The translations under genes and the position numbers were made by a program. A stretch of DNA of 5,175 nt from Candidatus Sulfotelmatobacter sp. (GTDB lineage Bacteria; Acidobacteriota; Terriglobia; Terriglobales; Acidobacteriaceae): positions 1 to 5,175 of the forward strand of contig JASHRB010000013.1 in assembly GCA_030037575.1 (NCBI GenBank), in the 5' to 3' direction. Shown here in pieces: positions 1 to 5,175 of the stretch. Every line of letters starts with the position of its first letter. Positions within the stretch are counted from its first letter, which is position 1. The notes under the pieces were generated by a model. It was not told where the DNA came from and did no database searches. It saw nothing but the letters and a program-made list of their open reading frames with translations.

Positions 1-815
1 GCCACCGGTTCCTCCAGCGGCTTGCCCGAGACCAGCAAAAAACGAATCCCGTCATCGCCCGCCTGCACCGTCACTTCATCGCCGCGGTCAAACAAAATCA
101 GCGACCGGTTATCCGCTTCGACGGGAGGCGCGGTATCGAGCCACTTCACCGCCTCGGTCGGCACCGCCAGCGGACCAGAGGCATTGCAAAACTTGCCGCT
201 CCCGCCAAACACATACGCAAACGCGCGCCGCGTCGTTTCCACCGGCAGCGATTTTCGCTTGCCCGGCGCGACCGACACATCGAGATAAATCGGATCGGCG
301 GCGATCCCATCCACCGGACCTTTCTTTCCCCAAAAACTTCCACACACCACGCGCACATGGGTACCGTCATCGTCTTTGATTTCGGGAATATCCAGCGACT
401 TCACTTCCTGATAGCGCGGCGCGGTCATCTTCAATGAGGCCGGCAAGTTCGCCCACAACTGAAACCCATGCATACGCCCCGTCGTATCGCCTTTCGGCAT
501 CTCCTGATGAATGATTCCGCTGCCCGCTGTCATCCACTGCACGTCGCCCGCGGCGATCGCGCCGCGGTTTCCCATGCTGTCGCCGTGCTCGACCGTTCCC
601 GCCAGCACGTACGTAATGGTCTCAATGCCGCGATGCGGGTGCCAAGGAAAACCCGCCAGATAGTCCTCCGGCACGTCGTTGCGAAAATCGTCCAGCAGCA
701 AAAACGGATCCGTCTCCTTCGTGTTGCCAAACCCGAACGCCCGGCGCAAATGCACTCCCGCGCCCTCGAGCGTGGGTTTCGACTTAATCAGCCGCTTCAC
801 CGGTCGGATGGACAT
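1..815 (-). CDS. Pirin family protein (bicupin), 3' end cut by window edge
   Basis: A pirin-family protein of two cupin barrels, usually cytoplasmic. Characterised members are iron-binding proteins, some with quercetin 2,3-dioxygenase activity and others acting as transcription cofactors; the substrate here is unknown. 271 residues are visible, starting MSIRPVKRLI. The N-terminal pirin cupin spans about residues 15-125 and carries the family signature HPHRGIETITYVL (59-71). The four metal ligands are all present: His59, His61, His103 and Glu105 (in IIHQEMP), matching human pirin His56/His58/His101/Glu103. The C-terminal pirin domain starts near residue 177 (DVSVAPGK) and runs to the edge. Bacterial pirins are about 280-300 residues, so only a short tail is missing. 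The ATG at 815 is chosen because AGGAA (plus-strand 821-825) lies 5 bases upstream and the family's usual start fits. No strong promoter was seen. The family is certain; the biochemical role is not. Confidence 0.95.
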   Translation of the reverse strand, partial: MSIRPVKRLIKSKPTLEGAGVHLRRAFGFGNTKETDPFLLLDDFRNDVPEDYLAGFPWHPHRGIETITYVLAGTVEHGDSMGNRGAIAAGDVQWMTAGSGIIHQEMPKGDTTGRMHGFQLWANLPASLKMTAPRYQEVKSLDIPEIKDDDGTHVRVVCGSFWGKKGPVDGIAADPIYLDVSVAPGKRKSLPVETTRRAFAYVFGGSGKFCNASGPLAVPTEAVKWLDTAPPVEADNRSLILFDRGDEVTVQAGDDGIRFLLVSGKPLEEPV

Positions 816-972
816 AGCGGTTCCTTTCCCTTCTGGATAATCTTTGATGAAAAAAAGGCCCGCGTGGATTCTGCATGGATGCCCTCATGGGGCGGCCCAC
901 TGAAAAGTAGCGCCGCGCAGAGACAGCAAACAACAATAGCCCGGCGGCGGGCGAGGTCGCCAGTGGGAGGCG

Positions 973-1007
973 AAAAAACGCCGAGCCCTTTACCTGGGGG
1001 CTCGGCG
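973..1007 (-). terminator. Rho-independent terminator, minus strand
   Basis: A perfect 10-bp GC-rich inverted repeat (979-988 with 998-1007; minus-strand arms CGCCGAGCCC and GGGCTCGGCG) encloses a 9-base loop. Reading on the minus strand it is followed directly by six T residues (973-978). On the plus strand the downstream side has no T tract, so it works in one direction only. It sits just after the decayed ASH-domain remnant and upstream of pirin. It therefore probably ended transcription of the ancestral ASH gene and now insulates pirin from minus-strand read-through. Confidence 0.85.
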
Positions 1008-1040
1008 GCAAAACAATAAAGACGACAGGCCTTTTTCCGT

Positions 1041-1347
1041 TCCGCTCCGGGCAACCTCCTGTGGCCTTCCCCTGGCGCTGTCGATGGTCTTCAGCGTGGC
1101 TTTTCCCGCTCCCGCTTTCGTGGGCTCGAAGCAGGCCGTAATGGTGCGATTCGTCCCCGCCGCGACCGACCATGCGCATCCGTTGCAATAGGAGAAATCG
1201 GCGCCGTCGATATCCAATCCGCTGATGCCGACCGTGGTCGTGCCCTCATTCGTGACGGTCACAGTTGATTCCGACTCGGTCCCGTCAGTCGCCTCGCCGA
1301 AGTGGATCGACGGACGACAGCTTGATCGAAGTCCCTGCGCCCGCCAA
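1041..1347 (-). pseudogene. Frameshifted remnant of a choice-of-anchor D / ASH-type Ig-domain protein
   Basis: Reading minus from 1316 to 1041, one frame gives about 91 residues with the recognisable order of an ASH/HYDIN-like 'choice-of-anchor D' domain. It opens with PSIHFGEATDGTES, then STVTVTNEGTTTVGISGLDI, SVAAGTNRTITACFEPTKAG, and closes with DSARGRPQEVARSGTE, which corresponds to the usual D-SASGSPQTVALSGTG ending. Just upstream (1347-1312), a different frame gives LAGAGTSIKLSS, resembling the 'SGTGTSIKLSP' linker that ends a preceding repeat. The two frames are joined by a one-base insertion (or two-base deletion) near 1308-1314. There is no start codon with a ribosome-binding site and no signal peptide, and only one domain survives where such proteins normally carry many. 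Typical ASH cysteines are partly lost (Arg at the TNRTI position). These are normally extracellular repeat proteins common in Acidobacteriota. I read it as the C-terminal relic of one; a divergent real small gene is less likely. Confidence 0.65.
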
Positions 1348-1417
1348 TTTTCCCGCCTCGCACGTAAAATAAATGTGGCCGTCCCAGAACCATCGTTCCG
1401 GCCAAAAGCGGGCATTC

Positions 1418-2569
1418 ATGAGACTCATTCGATCTGCCGTATTCGCCCTGGCCCTTGCCGGCGCGTTTTTCTACTTCACGACCTGGCGCTCCAATGCGAG
1501 GTTCGTCGCGTCAAATCCCTCGGGTTGGTTGGGCCAGCCCGCGCACGTTGAAATCACCGAAGCCGCTGGCGGCGAATCCCTCGACCCCGAAGAGCAAAAC
1601 AACATCCTCGTCTATCGCAAGAACATTCCGTCGGTCGTCAATGTAACGTCGCGCGCCATGACCTTCGACTTCTTCTACGGGCTGGTGCCCCAGGAAGGTC
1701 AAGGCTCCGGTTTTGTCATCGACAAAGACGGACACATTCTGACGAACTACCACGTCATCGCCGACGCGCGGCAACTGGAAGTCACCATGCATAACCGCAA
1801 GAAGTACAAGGCTGCTGTTGTGGGCACCGATCCTCCGCACGATCTAGCGGTGATCCAGATCAAGGCGCCCGATCTCGTTCCGGCCGTTCTCGGCGACTCG
1901 CGCAATTTGCAGGTGGGGCAGAAGGTTTATGCCATTGGCAATCCTTTTGGCCTGTCGGGAACCATGACCCGCGGCATCGTGAGCTCGATTCGCCCCGTGC
2001 GCGAACCGAATGGAGCGACGATTGATGAAGCCATTCAGACGGACGCTGCCATCAATCCCGGCAATTCCGGTGGACCGCTGATGAACTGGCACGGCGAAGT
2101 CATCGGCATCAATACCATGATTTTGTCGAGCGTGGGCCAGAATTCCGGCGTGGGATTCGCGATTCCCATCAACACCGCCAAAGCCGTTCTCAACGATCTC
2201 ATGACGCTCGGCCGCGTGCGCCGTCCGGCGCTGGGCGTGAGAACGATTCCCATCAGTCCGGAACTGGCCGACGAAATCGGGCTTGCCGCCGATTACGGTT
2301 TGCTGATTGTAGAAGTCACTGCCGGCGGCTCCGCCGATCGGGCCGGCCTGCGCGCCGGTACGGAACGCGCTTATTTGGGCAACACCCCGATCATGCTGGG
2401 CGGAGACCTGATCGTCGCCATCGACGGAGAAAAAGTCGAAGACGAAGACGACCTCGCGCAGATGATGAACAACCACCGCGCCGGCGACACGGTGAAAGTT
2501 ACGATTTACCGCGGCAAGAAGAAAATGGATGTGAGCGTTTCGCTCGGCGAGGCCCGGGAGCAGGTGTAG
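1418..2569 (+). CDS. HtrA/DegS-type membrane-anchored serine protease with one PDZ domain
   Basis: A trypsin-like serine endoprotease of the HtrA (DegP/DegS, S1C) family, acting on misfolded or regulatory proteins on the outer face of the cytoplasmic membrane. It has 383 residues. The N terminus MRLIRSAVFALALAG plus AFFYFTTW (to residue 23) is a basic-hydrophobic anchor with no clear signal-peptidase site, so it is probably an uncleaved membrane tether. The protease domain (about 65-255) has the full triad: His112 (TNYHVIA), Asp142 (HDLAVI) and Ser217 (NPGNSGGPL). One PDZ domain covers about 270-375 (PALGV to VKVTIYRGKK). This DegS-like layout (anchor, protease, one PDZ) matches that family's length of about 350-400 residues. 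The ATG at 1418 is preferred because the anchor begins there. An in-frame ATG at 1373 would add 15 polar residues ahead of it. Shine-Dalgarno is weak for both. A TAAAAT hexamer at 1365-1370 could be a -10, which would exclude the earlier start, but no good -35 pairs with it. No sigma/anti-sigma gene is adjacent. Confidence 0.96.
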   Translation: MRLIRSAVFALALAGAFFYFTTWRSNARFVASNPSGWLGQPAHVEITEAAGGESLDPEEQNNILVYRKNIPSVVNVTSRAMTFDFFYGLVPQEGQGSGFVIDKDGHILTNYHVIADARQLEVTMHNRKKYKAAVVGTDPPHDLAVIQIKAPDLVPAVLGDSRNLQVGQKVYAIGNPFGLSGTMTRGIVSSIRPVREPNGATIDEAIQTDAAINPGNSGGPLMNWHGEVIGINTMILSSVGQNSGVGFAIPINTAKAVLNDLMTLGRVRRPALGVRTIPISPELADEIGLAADYGLLIVEVTAGGSADRAGLRAGTERAYLGNTPIMLGGDLIVAIDGEKVEDEDDLAQMMNNHRAGDTVKVTIYRGKKKMDVSVSLGEAREQV

Positions 2570-3143
2570 AAAGGCGGCTCTCGGCGATTGGCTCTCGGCC
2601 TTCCGCAAAACCGCGCCTGCTCCGCCGCCCAAACCTGGCGCCAAAATCCGAGAGCTGCTCATAAAACTTACAGGGCTGTGATTCGGGGGAGGTTGTGGAC
2701 ATGGAAATAACGCGGATCGGTTGGCCCCGCCCCGCCAACCGCCCCTTGTCGTATTGCCAGCAATTGAAGCCGCTGTTCCGGAAGAGCTTGTGTCCTGGAT
2801 CCACAGTTACGTCAACCCCTGGCCGATAAAACCGTGTCCGATTGCGCCCCACGGCTGCACATGTTGAATTGCGACGCGGCGCCATCAAACTAGGTCACGC
2901 GGCCGCCGGCATGGATCAGCCTTGGCTTGTCGAAACCGGAACCCGACCAGCGCCATGGGAACCGCCCGGCTGGGTTTGATTTCTTTGGACGGATTTGGTT
3001 GAAAGACGAGAGCGTGAAGGTAGGCGTCATGGTCGCAGTGGTTGCGGTGAACGCGGTCGGCAATGAACACGCTGGGTGGACCGTGTAGTCGCTGTCGAGT
3101 TCGGTGAAGTCTCCTTCCTGAGGCAGAAGTAAAATTGGTCGAC
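2570..3143. other. Gene-poor spacer between htrA-like and yjbR-like genes
   Basis: About 570 bases in which no reading frame on either strand resembles a protein I recognise. The proximal 90 bases hold a direct repeat and its inverted partner (separate entry). On the minus strand, 2690-2888 is open and reads in part as DVTVDPGHKLFRNSGFNCWQ followed by YDKGRLAGRG. Another minus-strand frame is open from 3143 down to about 2888 and includes GPPSVFIADRVHRNHCDHDA. Both look more protein-like than random but lack a convincing start, ribosome-binding site or known domain, so they may be decayed gene fragments. No intrinsic terminator with a U tract was found after the htrA-like stop codon, and no tRNA-like fold was noticed. 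Confidence 0.5.
2576..2655. repeat. 10-bp direct repeat with an inverted partner (REP-like)
   Basis: The decamer GGCTCTCGGC occurs twice, at 2576-2585 and 2590-2599, separated by GATT. The inverted partner CCGAGAGC follows at 2648-2655 and can pair with GCTCTCGG inside either copy, giving an 8-bp stem with a loop of about 50-60 bases. The cluster starts 7 bases after the htrA-like stop codon. It resembles short palindromic intergenic repeats of the REP type, but only one cluster is in view, so genome-wide repetition cannot be judged. It has no U tract and is not a standard intrinsic terminator. Confidence 0.5.
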
Positions 3144-3530
3144 ATGAATACCCACAGCGTTCGTGAATTCTGTATGGCGTTTCCCCATGCCACCGAGAAG
3201 CTGCAGTGGGAAGACGAGCTGTGTTTCAAAATCGGTGGCCGGATTTTCGTGATGCTGGGCCTCGACATTCCACGCCTTTGTTTCAAATGCTCGGCAGAAT
3301 GCTTCGACGAGTTGATCGAGCGCGACAACGTTCGTCCTGCACCCTATGTGGGCAGATACAAATGGGTCATGCTCGACCGGCTGGACGCGGTTCCGTGGAA
3401 TGAACTGCAAGAGCTGATCCGGCGGTCGTACGGGATGGTCGCGGCCAAGGTGCCGAAAAATGCCAGGGCGCCGCAGAAAAAGAGCCCGAAAAAGACGCCC
3501 CACCGCCCCGGAAAATCGCGTCGAAGTTGA
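3144..3530 (+). CDS. MmcQ/YjbR family protein
   Basis: A 128-residue cytoplasmic protein of the MmcQ/YjbR (CyaY-like 'double wing') family. Members are often labelled DNA-binding, but their cellular role is not established. The family pattern is clear. VREFCMAFPHATEKLQWEDE (6-25) gives the N-terminal helix and Pro-His-Ala-Thr-Glu turn. FKIGGRIFVMLG (28-39) gives the first strands, then LCFKC (45-49). APYVGRYKWVMLD (66-78) is the signature Pro-Ala-Pro-Tyr...Lys-Trp-Val stretch. WNELQELIRRSYGMVAAKVP (85-104) is the terminal helix. About 25 residues (102-128) form a Lys/Arg/Pro-rich tail beyond the usual domain end, probably disordered and able to contact nucleic acid (inference). The ATG at 3144 is used. 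A TTG at 3135 in the same frame, 11 bases after a GAGG (3120-3123), would add MVD and is a real alternative. It stands alone: 574 bases after the htrA-like gene and 124 before the GGT gene. Confidence 0.88.
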   Translation: MNTHSVREFCMAFPHATEKLQWEDELCFKIGGRIFVMLGLDIPRLCFKCSAECFDELIERDNVRPAPYVGRYKWVMLDRLDAVPWNELQELIRRSYGMVAAKVPKNARAPQKKSPKKTPHRPGKSRRS

Positions 3531-3586
3531 ACAGACGCAAATGGTTTCCTGCTCGCTTGCGAATCAGCTCTCCGGCAAACTCCAAT

Positions 3587-3616
3587 TTGACTCGCCTTGC
3601 CGCCCTCGGCTAGCCT
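3587..3616 (+). promoter_or_regulatory. Candidate sigma70-type promoter for the GGT gene
   Basis: A TTGACT hexamer (3587-3592; 5 of 6 match to TTGACA) is followed after 18 bases by TAGCCT (3611-3616; matches the first two and last bases of TATAAT). Transcription would start near 3623 and give a leader of about 30 bases before the ATG at 3655. A 6-bp inverted repeat CGGCAA...TTGCCG (3573-3578, 3597-3602) brackets the -35 and could be an operator, but 6-bp repeats arise easily by chance. The placement in the only gap before the GGT gene supports it; the weak -10 limits confidence. Confidence 0.4.
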
Positions 3617-3654
3617 CAAGAGTCCACCGCTTCCCGGGCGCCTTCTATATTCCC

Positions 3655-5175
3655 ATGCGATCCCGTTACAGATCATTCGTCCTGTGGCTCATAGCGTGCG
3701 CCGCGGTGTTTGCCGGCCCACGGGCCCAAGCCTCGCCGGAGCCGGTACACGCACCGCACGGCATCGTGGTGAGCATTCACGGGTTAGCGTCGCAAGCCGG
3801 GATCGAGATCATGCAGGCGGGCGGAAACGCTGTAGACGCCGCCGTGGCAACGGGCTTTGTCCTTGCCGTGGTCCATCCCGCCGCCGGCAATCTCGGCGGC
3901 GGCGGCTTCATGCTGATGCGCATGGCCGACGGCCAGTCGCGCTTCATCGACTATCGCGAGAGCGCTCCCGCGGCGGCCAAGCCGGACATGTATCTGGACG
4001 CGCAGGGCAATGTGATCGACCTAGCGAGCATCATTGGATACAAGGCGATCGCGGTACCCGGTTCCGTGGCCGGCATGGTATATGCCGAACAGAAATATGG
4101 AAAGCTCACCCTGAAACAAGTCATGGGCCCCGCAATCCAGTTGGCGAAACAGGGATATGCGCTGAGTTGGGGCGAAGCTCGCGATTTTCACGATAAATAT
4201 CTCAGCCAGTTTCCGGAATCGAGGCGCATATTTCAGCGCGACGGCAATTACTATCAGGCGGGAGAAATTTTCCGCCAGCCGGATCTCGCCCGAACTCTCG
4301 AGCGCATTGCCTCGAAGCCCGACGATTTTTACCGCGGCGATTTGGCGCGGGAGCTGGCCGCCGCCCTGCAAAAAGGCGGAGGGATCATTACCGCCGACGA
4401 TCTCGCTCACTACCAAGTGAAAGAGCGTGAACCGGTGCGTGGAACTTATCGGGGCTACGAAGTCATCAGCTCGCCGCCCCCCTCTTCCGGCGGCACGGTT
4501 CTGATTGAATCATTGAATATTCTCGAGGGCTACGATCTGGCCAGGATGGGAGACCGCTCGTCCGAGTCGATTCATTTCACCAGCGAAGCTTTTCGCCGCG
4601 CTTTTTTCGATCGCGCGGAATTTATGGGCGATCCGGATTTCGCGAAAATTCCGGTGGCGCAACTTGTCGATAAGAAATATGCCGCGGCATGGCGCCAGAC
4701 CATTGCCGCAGACCGCGCTAGCGACAGCAAAGAACTCAAGCGTCCCGCGATTTTCAGCCAACTGGAGCAATATGCGGCGGCGCATCCGCCGCCGCAGACC
4801 TATCACGAAGGCCGGCACACGACTCATTATTCGGTGGTCGATGGGGAGGGAAACGCGGTTGCCGTCACCACCACAATCAACGCCTGGTTCGGCTCGCACG
4901 TCACCGCGGACGGCCTGGGATTTCTTTTAAATGACGAAATGGATGACTTTTCCTCCAAGCCCGGCGTACCGAACTCCGACGGCTTGATTCAGGGTATGGC
5001 GAATGCGATTGGGCCGGGAAAGCGGCCGCTCTCGTCGATGACCCCGACGATTGTTGCGCAAAATGGAAAGCCGTTTCTGGTGCTGGGGTCGCCGGGCAGT
5101 TCAAAAATTATTACCACGGTGGCGAATGTTCTGATGGGTGTGATCGATTACGGCATGAACATTCAGGAAGCGGTA
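3655..5175 (+). CDS. ggt: Gamma-glutamyltranspeptidase (glutathione hydrolase), 3' end cut by window edge
   Basis: A secreted N-terminal-nucleophile enzyme that cleaves the gamma-glutamyl bond of glutathione and related compounds, by hydrolysis or transfer to amino acids and peptides. 507 residues are visible of the usual 570-580. A signal peptide (basic MRSRYR, hydrophobic FVLWLIACAAVF) ends in Ala-Gln-Ala with likely cleavage after residue 26, so it is exported to the periplasm. The large-subunit core follows: GGNAVDAAVATGF, HPAAGNLGGGGFM, and Arg101 in DYRESAP (E. coli Arg114, substrate carboxylate). Autoprocessing should occur before Thr389 in HTTHYSVVD, the catalytic nucleophile equivalent to E. 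coli Thr391. The small subunit has Asn409 (INAWFG), Glu428 and Asp431 (NDEMDDF; Glu as in human GGT1), a lid-loop region (PGVPNSDG) and Ser460-Ser461 in RPLSSMTPTIV. Oddity: the oxyanion GSPGG motif reads GSPGS (Ser482 for the second Gly). The ATG at 3655 has no visible Shine-Dalgarno but fits the signal peptide. Confidence 0.96.
   Translation, partial: MRSRYRSFVLWLIACAAVFAGPRAQASPEPVHAPHGIVVSIHGLASQAGIEIMQAGGNAVDAAVATGFVLAVVHPAAGNLGGGGFMLMRMADGQSRFIDYRESAPAAAKPDMYLDAQGNVIDLASIIGYKAIAVPGSVAGMVYAEQKYGKLTLKQVMGPAIQLAKQGYALSWGEARDFHDKYLSQFPESRRIFQRDGNYYQAGEIFRQPDLARTLERIASKPDDFYRGDLARELAAALQKGGGIITADDLAHYQVKEREPVRGTYRGYEVISSPPPSSGGTVLIESLNILEGYDLARMGDRSSESIHFTSEAFRRAFFDRAEFMGDPDFAKIPVAQLVDKKYAAAWRQTIAADRASDSKELKRPAIFSQLEQYAAAHPPPQTYHEGRHTTHYSVVDGEGNAVAVTTTINAWFGSHVTADGLGFLLNDEMDDFSSKPGVPNSDGLIQGMANAIGPGKRPLSSMTPTIVAQNGKPFLVLGSPGSSKIITTVANVLMGVIDYGMNIQEAV

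Noticed and set aside
841..870. Run of 7 A on the plus strand (T tract on minus) upstream of pirin, tested as a second terminator
   Set aside because: The adjacent GGCCCGC has no matching inverted arm close enough to form a stem, and it lies inside the presumed pirin leader.
468..1019. Plus-strand 183-residue open frame
   Set aside because: It is mostly antisense to the pirin gene, which has full family motifs and metal ligands. The Arg/Ala-rich translation has no domain and the frame runs through the terminator.
1373..1417. Upstream in-frame ATG for the htrA-like gene
   Set aside because: It would place 15 polar residues before an otherwise good basic-hydrophobic membrane anchor and has no better ribosome-binding site, so 1418 was chosen.
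1844..2662. Minus-strand 272-residue open frame opposite the htrA-like gene
   Set aside because: The His/Arg/Gly-rich translation is typical of antisense reading of GC-rich coding DNA. The plus-strand protease is unambiguous with its complete catalytic triad and PDZ.
3597..4196. Plus-strand 199-residue open frame overlapping the GGT start
   Set aside because: It is the +1/+2 frame shadow of GGT. The Arg-rich composition has no recognisable motif, whereas the GGT frame carries a signal peptide and conserved core motifs.
1..5175. CRISPR array, tRNA/rRNA genes, insertion-sequence ends, defence or biosynthetic cluster
   Set aside because: No regularly spaced repeats, no tRNA or rRNA signatures, and no transposase or terminal inverted repeats were seen. 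The genes present are common housekeeping or envelope families without a shared system.

Overview
The window is GC-rich, protein-dense bacterial DNA that most resembles a soil Acidobacteriota of the Terriglobia/Koribacter type. This is inferred from the style of the membrane-anchored HtrA, a decayed 'choice-of-anchor D' (ASH/HYDIN-like) Ig domain, and GC-rich codon use. No rRNA, tRNA or other taxonomic marker is present, so the assignment is tentative.

Layout: (1) 1-815, minus strand: a pirin-family bicupin protein whose C-terminal end runs off the left edge. (2) 816-1417: no intact gene. It holds the pirin ribosome-binding site, a strong minus-strand intrinsic terminator (973-1007), and a degraded, frameshifted remnant of an ASH-domain protein (about 1041-1347, minus). 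(3) 1418-2569, plus strand: a complete DegS/HtrA-type serine protease with an N-terminal anchor, a full His-Asp-Ser triad and one PDZ domain. (4) 2570-3143: about 570 bases without a recognisable gene, containing a 10-bp direct repeat with inverted partners. (5) 3144-3530, plus: a small MmcQ/YjbR-family protein with a lysine/arginine-rich tail. (6) 3655-5175, plus: a secreted gamma-glutamyltranspeptidase (GGT) with a signal peptide and the autoprocessing Thr, cut by the right edge; a plausible sigma70-type promoter lies just upstream.

The genes do not form an obvious operon or pathway. HtrA and GGT both act outside the cytoplasm (envelope protein quality control; periplasmic glutathione/gamma-glutamyl peptide hydrolysis), while pirin and YjbR are cytoplasmic. 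Spacings are large (about 570 and 124 bases between the plus-strand genes), so each is probably transcribed on its own.

I found no evidence of a new multi-gene system. The most notable observations are the ASH-domain pseudogene that keeps an excellent terminator next to htrA, an oxyanion-region substitution (Gly to Ser) in GGT, and the unexplained 2570-3143 spacer.
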